DNA from: Annona cherimola
Lineage: Eukaryota; Streptophyta; Magnoliopsida; Magnoliales; Annonaceae
Assembly: GCA_030490835.1 (NCBI GenBank)
Contig: CM059973.1
Span: forward strand, 63,182,008-63,246,007
Direction: 5' to 3'
Length of the DNA: 64,000 nucleotides
Shown here: one piece after another, positions 34,900-45,467 of the stretch
Numbering within the stretch: the stretch's first letter is position 1
Layout: every line of letters starts with the position of its first letter
Translations under genes and position numbers: made by a program
Notes under the pieces: generated by a model
Told to the model about the DNA's origin: nothing
The model's input: the letters and a program-made list of their open reading frames with translations, nothing else
The model's database searches: none

Positions 34900-35287
34900 G
34901 GATAATTTGCAGCTATACTACTTAGTTTCATTGTAATTGGAAATATACCCACACAACTTCAGAAATAAAAAATAACCGCACATAATTTAACCATAGTTAC
35001 AGATATACTTACACCGTTATTGTGTCATTACTGTACTATTACGGCGTGAGTATATTTGTAAATATATGCAAAGTATATGAGTATACTTGCAAAAATTAAA
35101 CATACATACTTAATTTTTAAAATTATAAATATATCTACATAGTTTGCATATCTTTACGAAGATATTCACATCGTAATCGTCAAATAATAGCGTCGTAATA
35201 GCGTAGGTATATTTGCAATTATGATGAAATTATGCGAAGTTATTTGCAATTATGATAAAACTAATTGGGTACATTTGGAAATCACAC
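34900..35287. mobile_element. Mutator-like MITE, family F3, perfect 9-bp TSD
   Basis: Ends GGATAATTTGCAGCTATACT (left) and complement of GTGTGATTTCCAAATGTACC (right). Flanked by TACTTTTTA at 34891-34899 and 35288-35296. Same family as 4334-4751, with shared inner words such as ATATTTGCAATTATGATGAA. Noncoding. Confidence 0.85.
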
Positions 35288-35394
35288 TACTTTTTATTTC
35301 GTGGGCATGATTGTAATAATTTTGAACATGTTACCGATTATGAGGATATAATTTTATTTCGTCTTTTTTCTAAGATAATTCTACTGATAGTTTA

Positions 35395-35768
35395 GGAGGG
35401 TGATCAGGTGCACTCAATGCTCCCGGGTGCATACGCCTATTTTTTTATTTTATTTTTAAATTTTTTTACACGAATGTTAATCTAATTGTATTTAACATGT
35501 ATATCAATTTTTACTATTTTTGGAGATTTTTAGATATTTATTTCGAATTTTTAAAAATCAGTGGCATTTTAGTAATTTAAAAGATTTTTAAAAATCCGAA
35601 ATAAATATCTAAAAATCTCCAAAAATGGTAAAAATTTATATATATATATATGTTAAATACACTTAGATTAATAAGTTCATGAAAAATTTTTGAAAAAAAT
35701 AAAAAAATAGATATATGAGTTCAGGAGCATTGAGGCTCAATGCTCCGGGGTGCACCTGATCACCCTCC
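35395..35768. mobile_element. Foldback MITE, family F1, complete copy with GGAGGGTGATCAGGTGCAC ends
   Basis: The 19-bp end is the same on both sides, and the F1 core is present (ATTTTTACTATTTTTGGAGA facing TCTCCAAAAATGGTAAAAAT). The outer module also contains CAATGCTCC repeats. Flanks GATAGTTTA (35386-35394) and GCTAGTTTA (35769-35777) form a 9-bp duplication with one change. Confidence 0.85.
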
Positions 35769-36074
35769 GCTAGTTTAGAGAATTAATGATAAAATCCTAA
35801 CGTGAAGCTTGAGCTTCAATTTTCAAATGGGGTCTATGTTGCTAACAGTGCTTCTTATTTTGTATTGGACTAGGAAGCTACTGCAAAAACTCTAATTTTT
35901 TATAAAGAAATTTCCTTTTACTAATGCAAGATAACATTAATTAGAAATATGTGCTCTAAAATTTCACCAATGATCGAATTTTTTCTATTTCTTTATTTGG
36001 TTTTCGGATGCATCCATTTATCCCAGCCATTCGAAAGAATTCCGAAATAATTTAATATTTATTCTGAGCTCTTG

Positions 36075-36587
36075 TCGACGATAATTAATAGAGACTAATA
36101 AATCGGGTAATTTTACATATATGTAGAATAGATCGAAACAAGTACTAAATGGATCATCGAAAGAAGAAAGATATACAAAAAGAATAGATTATAATTAGAA
36201 AGATTGTGGAAGCATTTCAGATATCATCACTCGATCGGATAATCGAAGTCATAAACGTCGGCAATCAACAGAAATAAACAATACACGGTTTGTAGCTTGT
36301 CCATTAACCACTAATTTGGCAGCCTTCCTTTTAAATTCAAATCCGTGGACCTCAAGTAACCAAATCGGTTGAAAATAGAGTAAGAGCCATGGAAAGAGCG
36401 GTGGGCCTTAACGCTACTACAATAAATTAGTGGTACACATGGAAGATATATATGAATGTAGCATTCCTAATTACAGCAAGGTGCGACACCGATGTCACCT
36501 GCCACTTACACATGTCCGCTTGCAATTGGCACCACTCCCTTATAAATACCTGCAACGCTTACGAGCTATGCCATCACACAGCTGAAG
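36075..36587 (+). promoter_or_regulatory. PRP2 promoter region with TATA box
   Basis: TATAAATA at 36541-36548, 40 bp before the ATG. Homologous to 25670-26186 along its length with small indels. The block shared with PRP1 starts near AATTTTACATATATGTAGAA (36110). Confidence 0.7.
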
Positions 36588-37574
36588 ATGTCCCTTTTAC
36601 CCCATTTTCTAGTGCTTCTCCTGGGGGTGGTGGCACTCACCACTCCCTCACAGGCTGGCTATGAATATAAGCCACCTGAGAAGAAAGAACCAACACCAAA
36701 ACCCATCTATCATCCCCCGCCGTATGAGAAACCACCGTATGAGAAACCGCCCCCCATTGAAAAGCCAAAGCCGCCTCCGACCCCGGAATACAAGCCTCCA
36801 CCTATTGAGAAGCCTAAACCACCTCCAGCTCCGGAATACAAGCCTCCACCGATTGAGAAGCCTAAGCCACCTCCAACCCCAGAGTACAAACCTCCACCCA
36901 TTGAGAAGCCTAAACCACCTCCAACCCCGGAATACAAGCCTCCACCGATTGAGAAGCCCAAGCCCCCACCAACTCCAGTCTACAAGCCACCTCCAATTGA
37001 GAAGCCGAAGCCACCACCCACTCCAGTCTACAAGCCTCCTCCAGTAGAGAAGCCCAAGCCCCCACCAACTCCATTCTACAAGCCGCCTCCAATTGAGAAG
37101 CCAAAGCCACCACCAACTCCAGTTTACAAGCCACCTCCGGTGGAAAAGCCACCTCATCATTACCAGCCACCCTACTATCAGCCTCCAATTGAGAAGCCAA
37201 AGCCGCCACCAACTCCAGTTTACAAGCCACCTCCGGTGGAAAAGCCACCTCATCATTACCAGCCACCCTACTATCAGCCTCCAATTGAGAAGCCAAAGCC
37301 ACCACCAACTCCAGTTTACAAGCCACCTCCGGTGGAGAAGCCACCTCATCATTACCAGCCACCCTACTATCAGCCTCCAATTGAGAAGCCAAAGCCGCCA
37401 CCAACTCCAGTTTACAAGCCACCTCCGGTGGAGAAGCCACCTCATCATCACCAGCCACCCTACTATCAACCTCCAATTGAGAAGCCAAAGCCGCCACCAA
37501 CTCCAGTTTACAAGCCACCTCATCATCACAAGCCACCCTACTATCAGCCTCCTCCATATAACCATCCCCACTAA
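36588..37574 (+). CDS. PRP2: long proline-rich cell-wall protein, paralogue of PRP1
   Basis: 328 aa, one exon. The signal peptide (residues 1-23, LLLGVVALTTPSQA) and mature start GYEYKPPEKKEP match PRP1. Residues about 50-180 are eight units of the 16-residue KPPPIEKPKPPPTPxYK repeat. Residues about 168-295 are four nearly identical 32-residue units (PPIEKPKPPPTPVYK plus PPPVEKPPHHYQPPYYQ), absent from PRP1. The end PPYYQPPPYNHPH is as in PRP1. It is expected to be secreted, hydroxylated on proline and insolubilised in the wall; the added Tyr- and His-rich units would give more cross-link sites (inference). The HHYQPPYYQPP text is close in style to ENOD2-type nodulins, though nothing here indicates nodulation. 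The length difference from PRP1 comes from repeat expansion. Confidence 0.9.
   Translation: MSLLPHFLVLLLGVVALTTPSQAGYEYKPPEKKEPTPKPIYHPPPYEKPPYEKPPPIEKPKPPPTPEYKPPPIEKPKPPPAPEYKPPPIEKPKPPPTPEYKPPPIEKPKPPPTPEYKPPPIEKPKPPPTPVYKPPPIEKPKPPPTPVYKPPPVEKPKPPPTPFYKPPPIEKPKPPPTPVYKPPPVEKPPHHYQPPYYQPPIEKPKPPPTPVYKPPPVEKPPHHYQPPYYQPPIEKPKPPPTPVYKPPPVEKPPHHYQPPYYQPPIEKPKPPPTPVYKPPPVEKPPHHHQPPYYQPPIEKPKPPPTPVYKPPHHHKPPYYQPPPYNHPH
37089..37472 (+). repeat. Four 96-bp tandem units inside PRP2
   Basis: Each unit begins CCAATTGAGAAGCC (37089, 37185, 37281, 37377; a fifth start at 37473 is partial). Spacing is exactly 96 bp and only a few third-position changes separate the units, far less divergence than between PRP1 and PRP2. 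Confidence 0.95.
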
Positions 37575-37790
37575 ATCAACGTGCTCCATCGCGCTAGTAT
37601 GTCTACATATGGATTCAGAAGGCAGAGAAATAAGAGCTAATGGGAGTGGCTTGTTAGTCATTATCCCGTTGCAGGGTTTCAATATTTTCTCTTGGATTGA
37701 GTTTGCTTTGCATGTAATCAGGTTGATAGTTCCTTGTTTCTTATGAATAATATAATTAGCACTTCTGCGAGTTCTTATTCTCATGGTTGA
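37575..37790 (+). terminator. PRP2 3' untranslated and poly(A) region
   Basis: TGCATGTAATCAGGTTGATA (about 37707) and TATGAATAATATAATTAGCA (37742) parallel the PRP1 3' end. The untranslated region has a small insertion (GGAGTGGCTTGTTAGTCATT) relative to PRP1. Confidence 0.6.
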
Positions 37791-38608
37791 TCCACCGCTA
37801 ATTGATTTTTAACGTTAATTATTTCGTTTACAATCTGAGCTGAGCGTATGATCAGTTCCAAAGATTAGAACTCAAAAATTGAGGACGGTTGCATGGGATG
37901 CTCTTGCACGAAGAGGAGCAAATTAAATTTTAAAAGTACGCGGCATGTCCGGGACTGTTTAATTAATTAACAAGCGGTAGCTGGATCCCATTAGTGATAC
38001 GACTGGAATGGCGAACGTGGCGCCTTGAAAATGTTCGGAAAGGACAGAAGGTTAGCTAGCAGTGAAATAGCTGGATCTCTAATTTTCACTGCCTGCTGGC
38101 AAGATAGCAGTGAAATGGTGAAAAATCATGCCCTTTCATCTCTGCCGACAGAAGGTTAGCTAGCTAGCAGCCCTAGCGTACGTGATTTATTCTAATTATG
38201 GAGGGAACCCGTACTTGTCACGAGTACTGGAGCGGTATTTGCCCGAGGCTTCCCTCGTGATCGAATTAATCACAGAATTCAGAAACCTATCAAACAATCC
38301 AATTTGCAAAAACTAATAATCAGCTGGAAATTTTATTTAAGAATAATGATCCAAACCATCCCTTTCATTTTCTTAAAACCTTTTGTTGCGTTTAACATAG
38401 GTATTTTACGCTTCCATGCGTCCTCTTTCATTTTCTTATTTTATATCATTTTTTAAATTTAAACCATTTATTATTATGTTTATTTCTAGGTATTTATTTG
38501 TTCATGATTCTAAAAATCTACTTTAATTTGAAATTTACATATTTATATTTTCAATAAAAGTTGCTTTTGGTAACATGAATAAATACACACGGTGAATACA
38601 ATAATGGT
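37791..38608. other. PRP2 downstream spacer, no gene seen
   Basis: The direct repeat GACAGAAGGTTAGCTAGCAG occurs at about 38044 and, with a small insertion, at about 38149. GCAGTGAAAT and ATTTTCACTGC between them can pair. No coding frame. Confidence 0.4.
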
Positions 38609-38632
38609 TTAAATATATATATATATATATAT

Positions 38633-38977
38633 GAGATCCGATCCTGTGCAGTCCGCTGTAAAATAGACCCCACACATATTAGATTGTAATGAAAATTTAT
38701 ACACTCATTTATTCATATATAAATCATACTTTAGACGGTTTAGATGTTGAAAAAATCACTTTAAACTTGATATTTACATTAAACTATTTTATTACGTTGA
38801 TTTTGCACTATTTTAAGATGGAGACTATACACATGTTGGATTTGGATGAAAATTGGTATGGTAATAAAGTGAATAATTCTAAATAGAATAGGTGGGGTGA
38901 ATTTTCTATTTATGGTCAGGTGGGGCCCACAGTGCATGGACTGCACGGTGCAGTCGCATGCACTGGATCGTTTCCCA
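38633..38977. mobile_element. MITE, family F2, copy a, in (TA)n
   Basis: The left end GAGATCCGATCCTGTGCAGT and right end GCATGCACTGGATCGTTTCC are inverted repeats. It is bordered by TA microsatellite on both sides (about 38609-38631 and 38978-38998). Inverted relative to copies b and c, which match it at high identity over about 340 bp. Frames inside are chance. Confidence 0.8.
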
Positions 38978-38999
38978 TATATATATATATATATATATA

Positions 39000-39351
39000 G
39001 GGATTTATTCCAGTGCATGCTGCACTGTGGGCCCCACCTGATCATAAATGGAAAATCCACCCCACCCATTGTATTTAGAATTGTTCATTTTAATAGCATA
39101 CCAATTTTCATCCAAATCCAACATGTATATAGTCCCCATCTTAAAATGGTACAAAATCAACGTAATAAAATAGTTTAATGTAAATATCAAGTTTAAATTG
39201 GTTTTTTCAACATCTAAACCGTCTAAAGTATGATTTATATATGGATAAATGAGTGTATAAAGTTTCATTACAATCTAACATGTGTGGGGTCCATTTTACC
39301 GCGGACTGCACCGAAATTACGGTGCAGTCCGACTGCACACGACCGGGTTTC
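39000..39351. mobile_element. MITE, family F2, copy b, in (TA)n
   Basis: The end GGGATTTATTCCAGTGCATG follows the TA tract; the other end is GCACACGACCGGGTTTCA, then TA again (39352-39370). Interior words CATCCAAATCCAACATGT and AAATCAACGTAATAAAATAG are shared with copies a and c. Confidence 0.8.
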
Positions 39352-39371
39352 ATATATATATATATATATAT

Positions 39372-39738
39372 GGGATTTGTTCCGGTGCATGCGACTGCAC
39401 CGTGCAGTCCATGCACTATGGGCCCCGCATGATCATAAATGGGAAATCCTCCCTACTCATTGTATTTAGAATTGTCTACTTTATTAGTGTACCAATTTTC
39501 ATCTAAATCCAACATGTGTGTGATCCCCATCTTAAAATGGTGCAAAATCAACGTAATAAAATAGTTTAATGTAAATATTAAGTTTAAAGTGATATTTTCA
39601 ACATCTAAACCTTCTAAAGTATGATTTTTATATGGATAAATGATTGTATAAAGTTTCATTACGATCTAATATGTGTGGGGCCCATTTTACAGCGGACTGC
39701 ACTGAAATATGGTGCAGTCCGACTGCACTGGATCATAT

Positions 39739-39741
<3 letters not shown>
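39372..39741. mobile_element. MITE, family F2, copy c, in (TA)n
   Basis: Ends GGGATTTGTTCCGGTGCATG and GCACTGGATCATATCCC, true inverted repeats, with TA tracts outside. Same orientation as copy b. Confidence 0.8.
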
Positions 39742-39771
<30 letters not shown>

Positions 39772-39776
<5 letters not shown>

Positions 39777-40141
39777 ACTGATCATTTACGACCAGTCGGA
39801 AATCCGGTGATTTCCGACCGGTCAAAAAATATATTTTTTTTAATTTTTTTTGAAAAATAATTTTATAAACATGTTAATCTAGTTATATTTAATCTATAAA
39901 CCAAATTTTACCATTTTTGGATATGTATATATATTTATTTTGAATTTTTAAATACAGGGGTATTTAAGTCATTTTAAATATTCTGAAAATGACTTAAATA
40001 CCCCTGTATTTAAAAATCCAAAATAAATATATATACATATCTAAAAATGATAAAATTTGGTTTATAGATTAAATATAACTAGATTAACATGTTTATAAAA
40101 TTATTTTTTTAAAAAAAAAACAAAAAAATATATTTTTTGAC
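39772..40141. mobile_element. Foldback MITE, family F1, in (TA)n
   Basis: F1 core with arms AAATTTTACCATTTTTGGAT and ATCTAAAAATGATAAAATTT. The left end has a GC-rich module (CGACCAGTCGG, GGAAATCCGGTGATTTCC) that the right end lacks, so the ends are asymmetric. TA tracts lie on both sides (39742-39771 and 40142-40159). Confidence 0.75.
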
Positions 40142-40159
40142 TATATATATATATATATT

Positions 40160-40440
40160 GAAAAAAGTCCGAATCCGAAAAGTCGGGGCCTGTGGACTTG
40201 CTCGTGCAATCCTGGTTCATTACCATTTATTTAATCGACACTTGATATAGAGATATGTATGAGACCGAAACATGAAAAACTATAAAAAGCCGTGTGAATT
40301 CGTCCAGCTTATGACTCCCAATATGAGACAAATTAATCAGGGGAATGATTTAAAAATCTTTTTACAGATGAGGTTTGCATCAATACCTGCTTTTTATATT
40401 TTTTTTGAAAAAATTTTCGTCTAAATTATATTTAAATTGC
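40160..40440. other. Low-copy spacer; includes a block shared with the PRP1 unit
   Basis: 40350-40440 (TCTTTTTACAGATGAGGTTT) matches 27450-27545. No frame. Confidence 0.45.
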
Positions 40441-41340
40441 GGATCCGCTTTTATGTAACTAAGTTATATCAAAATGGTTTCACGTAACCCCTTTAAATTT
40501 TAATATTATGATGTTTGATGAAAAATCTAACTCATTCATTATATTTAACATCAATTGTTTACTTATGAAATCAAGTTTTATTCAAATCTAATATGTTCAC
40601 AGGACACATTTGCTTAAAAATAGCTACATACATGTATAAATTAGAAAAAATGCTTAGATCCATTCGCATATATACTATAATGTAATAATACTTTATAGAA
40701 AAATTTATTCATATAATAATGATATTTTAGATGGTTTAGATGTTGAAAATACTATTTAAAATTGATATTTAATATTAAATTATTTTATTGCATTGATTTT
40801 ACATGTTTGTAGATTGGGCCTGTATACTTGATATTGGAAAAATAAAAAGGTTTATATAATAATATAAGTGATGTTAAATACAATAGATGAAGTGAATTTT
40901 TCATCGACTACCTAGATGTTGAAAATGAATGAAGTTTCATAGAAGCATCTCCGTTTGAAATGTATTTAGTCTTCATCTCTATATACCAAGTTATATATAA
41001 AAGCAATTTCATGTAACCTAGCTCAGCTATTTTTTTATGTTGATAATTGATGTTAATTTCATTTCATCCGGTATATGTAATTTCATTAACTCTATTGTGA
41101 AATCAAGTTTCATCTAAATCGAATATTCATGTAGGCCACATTTATTTTAAGATATTATATTTATACATATATTATGAAAAATACCTAGATAAATGCAAAT
41201 ATGCATTATAATATAATTATAATGGGTAAAAGGATTGAAAAGTAGGATACTTGTATAAAAAGATGTGAAAATAATTAAAAGAATAAAATAGTCACAGAAA
41301 GTGAAAAATTTTAAATTGAAATTTTTTTTATAATTTATTG
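40441..41340. repeat. Degenerate F2-type repeat
   Basis: GATGGTTTAGATGTTGAAAA, ATTTTACATGTTTGTAGATT and ATGTTAAATACAATAGATGA are the phrases of the F2-like relics. The 3' part (41130-41340) is plain AT-rich DNA. Confidence 0.5.
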
Positions 41341-41660
41341 TTTTTACCAACTAATTAGAAGCAAAAGCGAGTCGTGGCGGTCATCATACGGCCATTTGAA
41401 TGAAAGAGTGGACAACTACTATTATGAAATTTTAATTATTTGAACTGCAATGGCCAGGAAGTCTATAACCCACCTTCCCTTGAAATTCTGCCGTAAGAAA
41501 TTCGGTACTTCGATTAGGACTACCAAATTGATCCCAGTGGGATTAATTACGGTATGCGAGCCAGCCTTGGCGGTTCGCGTTCGGCCATTTACCAGCATGT
41601 AGAACTTTGGAATAAAAGCGAACCCTCATTTTCTCTGAATTAGGACAGAAGTCTGCCACG
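41341..41660. other. Duplicated block A, partner of 28586-28800
   Basis: GGCCAGGAAGTCTATAACCC and GTTCGGCCATTTACCAGCAT match 28588-28780 in order. An extra shorter copy of the GGCGGTCATCATACGGCCAT part lies at 41376. No frame. Confidence 0.65.
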
Positions 41661-41923
41661 TACCTTTCTTCAAAATTTTCTTTGCTCGTGCATCATAGTA
41701 TTTGGAAGATTCCTGTCCACGAATATGAAGAAAATGCTTCAATAGATGTGGCGCATTAAGCAACGATATGATGCATACTGCCAATTTATGGCCACTAATT
41801 TCGCATTTTATGTTTTTATTAATTTTTACAATGTGCATCTGAAATTATAAAATCTCATTCATACTAGAGATAATAAGTTCTCGTATATTATTTTTTATGG
41901 TAATAAGTTCTCGTATATTATTA
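41661..41923. other. Intergenic; short direct repeat
   Basis: TAATAAGTTCTCGTATATTA occurs at 41871 and 41901. No gene seen; the 70-codon minus frame at 41626-41838 has no motif. Confidence 0.4.
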
Positions 41924-42323
41924 TAGATGAATGTTCATAGTAGTTCAGACCAAACAAATGTCTCACTTAGCTTACCTCTTACAAATTACAAAATTTTTTT
42001 TTTTGTTTTTCTTCATATATTTGTTTATCTAAGTATATTTAATATATAAACGAAGTTTTATTAATTTTTGATATATGTATATATTTTTGAGATTTTTATA
42101 AACGAAGTTTTATCAGTTTTCGATATATGCATAGATTTTTGAGATTTTTAAAAAATCTTAAAAAATATATACACATTTCCAAAAATGGTAAAACTTGATT
42201 TATATATTAAATACACTTAGATAAATAAGTGTATAAAAAAAAAATAAAAAATATTATAAATGAATTTTTTAAAATAGACTAACTAATGCATTTGCTTAGT
42301 CCTACCTAACAAGATAATTTCTT
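41924..42323. mobile_element. Foldback MITE, family F1, with an internal duplication
   Basis: The ends CAAACAAATGTCTCACTTAG and complement of CTAATGCATTTGCTTAGTCC belong to the 25253/45089 subfamily. The left arm holds a repeat of about 50 bp (ATAAACGAAGTTTTAT at about 42047 and 42100). The right end matches the 16-nt rule (AACAAGATAATTTCTT), but no 9-bp duplication is visible. Confidence 0.65.
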
Positions 42324-42755
42324 CTTCTTATGTAATCTCATATCTATACTTCCTGGACACAAGCTCCAATCATAGCCACGCCCCTTTAGAGGGACATTAA
42401 CACGCAAAGTCTAGCCATCACGCCAGCGTGGGCGTTGCCGTTTTAATTAGTCCAGGAAATAATAATTGGACATTTAATTCAGCCGTGTGCGTAATCATCT
42501 CCTCTCTCTTTAATTTTTAACTAAATTCCGTACACCCACGTCTCTAAAGCGTTCGTAGCATTTCACGTTGAATAAATCGCTTTAATCTGTGGTCAATTCC
42601 CTCACTCAATCCGATGGTTTTTCTTTTCTTTTCTTTTAAATAATGCTTGTTGTGTGTGGGATATGGAGGGATCGAGCTGTTAAAGTGAGTCTTGAAATGG
42701 ATTGCAGAGGAATGACGGTGATTTTTTTCTTTTCTTTAAAATCTAAACTCTATTC
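42324..42755. other. Low-copy, moderately GC DNA, no gene seen
   Basis: Contains ordinary-looking words (CACGCCAGCGTGGGCGTTGC) not repeated elsewhere in the window. It may be old promoter or exon DNA; nothing identifies it. Confidence 0.35.
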
Positions 42756-43117
42756 GTTTATTTATTTTTTGATGATAAGGATGATAAGTACATTTAGAAA
42801 GTGATAAAATATTTGATTAAAAATTTCTGAGGTAAAAAATTTTGAAATAAAGGAAAATACTATGATAAGACAGAAGTAATGATAAAAAGTAAAGAAAATA
42901 AAGTTAAAATTGATAAGTTAGATATATCAGTAACTGTATAGAAACAATTGTGTAGGAAAAAGTGAAGAAATAATAAAAAAATATAGTAGTTATAAAGAAT
43001 GAAAAATTTTAGATTGAAAAATTTAAATTTTAAAATTTTTAAATGTAAACAAATACCTCCTTATTAAAAAGTCATTTTTCACAAAGTCCAAAAAAACATG
43101 TGGAAAATGGAAAAAGA
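42756..43117. repeat. AT-rich MITE-like DNA related to 27856-28565
   Basis: The opposite strand carries the same TTACTTTTTATCATTACTTC and CTAACTTATCAATTTTAACT text as 28200-28330. Ends are worn. Confidence 0.4.
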
Positions 43118-43304
43118 GTATGTTTGGGTTGTGTTTATTTAGAGGAGAATAAAAAATAGAAATAGATAAGGCAATTATATAGAAAGATATAAGAAAATGA
43201 TTGAAACAAACATAAATTTTTTTAAAAAAAATTACAGTAGTTGAAGTGTTAACTTTTGCATTGTAATTATTGTTTTTTCTCTCTCTTCTTAACAAACACA
43301 CCTA
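43118..43304. mobile_element. Small MITE
   Basis: GTATGTTTGGGTTGTGTTTA on the left, CTCTTCTTAACAAACACAC on the right, inverted. AT-rich core, no coding. Confidence 0.5.
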
Positions 43305-43559
43305 TGATGATATTAAAAATATTACGATTTTTGCTTAAAAATTATGCAATACAATCTGGTGGTCTTCCCATCATGTATAATTATTACTCCTGTCTATTGA
43401 TGCATGATCAATGAGTGAATGAGCAACTTACTTACCTCTACCAATTGAAGCAAATGTAACGGTGAAACCTTATTTATTATTGATACATTCTTTTTTCAAT
43501 TTAGAAGTACTATTATGTTTTTCCTACTGGTCGTTAGGATTTATCTTTTTTCATAATTT

Positions 43560-43850
43560 AGGGACTGTTTGGGAAAGTCTGAAATTTTTGTGACGTTTTT
43601 TCGCTAGCGTGAAAATTAGAAACATGAAAGGCAACGTACGGACCAGCAACAACGTGAAAATTAAGGCTTTAAAGCCATTAATTTCTTTTAGCCCATAATG
43701 GATAAGAATGCCAGCCGGAAGCAAGCAATAATAGTTGTTGACAACATCCATGGGAATGGCTGGTACGACTAGCAGAGCATAGACAATCGGCAGAGGCAAA
43801 ATGACAAGCTAGTTTTTAGCTTTACCAAACAGACCCTTATTATTTTTTAC
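43560..43850. mobile_element. hAT-like MITE with GGGxCTGTTTGG ends
   Basis: GGGACTGTTTGGGAAAG on the left and CTTTACCAAACAGACCC on the right. The interior is less AT-rich than the flanks and contains the palindrome AATTAAGGCTTTAAAGCCAT. No target duplication defined. The 82-codon minus frame that spans it has no motif. Confidence 0.65.
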
Positions 43851-45079
43851 CCCTCTAGTATTGGAATTCCATGTTTTATGGATACAAATAGTCCATTAAT
43901 AACTAGATACATACGCATGTGCTTTTCCCAACCCCCTTTATGCGTTTGAACTTGGAAGAAGTTGGTAAGAACTTTCAAAGAATATGGGCGGTAGAAAATC
44001 ACTTTCAGTTATATAACCAATAAATGCATGAAACAGACGTCCGAACAACCCCAATAATGTAGATTGAATTTAGAAGAACATATGTAAAAGAGTCCAATCA
44101 ATGCTAATATAAAGCGCTTCTTGTAGCACAAATATTTAATACTTCACAATTAAATTTCATCCTGAAGAAGAAATACTAAATTGGTTCCGATGGTTTTAAA
44201 GGTAAATTCATGTACTTGATGCCATTAGCTGCATGCTAGCTTGGGGTTGACTAGTCCTGCTAGCCATTTATTTCTTCAATCGGCGGCGATACTAAATTAT
44301 TTTCTTCTTTTTTATAAATTAATGTACTGGCCCCACCTGTATATTTCTTCCTCGAGATTTGATCATTTTCTAAGTTTTTGTTGGTATTGTATTTTGATTT
44401 TTGAAGATTAGTAAATGTTTCCATTCTCTTTTCGTACATTTTCAAGAATTAGAATAAAATACTAAAAGAATTTAAAATTTGCTAAATTTTAGAATTGATA
44501 TTTAATATTAACTAATTTTATTTCAGTAATTTTACTTATTTGAAGATATGGGTCATGCATAGTAATGTTAGACAAATTGAAAGTTTTTATAATAATATAA
44601 ATGCAAAAAATACAATAGATGAAGTTAATATTTTATTAAGCATAAAGATATTAAAAATTGAAAAGATTATATAGAAAAAGGATCTTAGAGAAACAAAGAT
44701 TGAACATAATGCATAGTTTGGATCTTTAAAAAATTTTAAATTAATTAAGAAGCCCAAAGGAATTGTAAATTACACTCAATTTCTCAGAAGAAAAGCTCTT
44801 CATGCACTCTATGTCATAAAATTTTATTTCTTTAATTTTTCAATCTAAACTACGTCTGCCTTCGCATTCTAATCGAACGAGAAATGATCAGCATATGCAA
44901 CCACTATTTTGTGGTTAAAATTTTAATGCAACCATATTTAAACATGTAGTTAAAAAAATTAGCTATATTAAGTGAAATTTGGTGCAGCAAGAGAGCATGA
45001 AAATATTTCCTAAAACTCCTACAAGATTGTATATTTCTATAAAAAATTAATTGAAATGTAAATGAACATAGATAGAATT
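43851..45079. other. AT-rich intergenic DNA with an F2-like relic
   Basis: 44480-44700 repeats the relic phrases (TTGATATTTAATATTA, ATACAATAGATGAAGTTAAT). Elsewhere no gene; frames are low-complexity. Confidence 0.4.
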
Positions 45080-45088
45080 TTATATAAA

Positions 45089-45458
45089 GACGAATAATCT
45101 TGTTGTTTAAGCTGAGCAAATGTCTAGCTTAGTTCACCTCAAAAAATTCATTTACAATACTTTTTTTAATTTTTTTTCTTCTTGCACTTGTTTATCTAAA
45201 TGTTTTTAACATACAACCAAGTTTTAACATTTTTTTATGTGCATATTTTTTTAAGATTTTATAAACACATAAGTGTGTATAAAATTTTAAAAAATATATA
45301 TATACATATCCAAAAATATTAAAACTTGGTTGTATGTTAAATACACTTAAGACAAACAAGAGTACGAAAAAATAAAAAATGTATTGTAAATGAATTGTTG
45401 AAGTGAGCTAAACAAGAGTTAGACATTTGCTTAGTCCGAGTTAACATAATAACTTCTA
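45089..45458. mobile_element. Foldback MITE, family F1, complete copy, perfect 9-bp TSD
   Basis: 370 bp. Ends GACGAATAATCTTGTT and AACATAATAACTTCTA, each 16 nt. Flanked by TTATATAAA at 45080-45088 and 45459-45467. Inner ends AGCAAATGTCTAGCTTAG and F1 core (CCAAGTTTTAACATTTTTTT). Confidence 0.85.
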
Positions 45459-45467
45459 TTATATAAA

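Noticed and set aside
38689..39860. Several 65-96 aa frames across the F2 copies
   Set aside because: They appear in matching positions of each MITE copy on opposite strands and contain the TA tract as Ile/Tyr runs; not genes.
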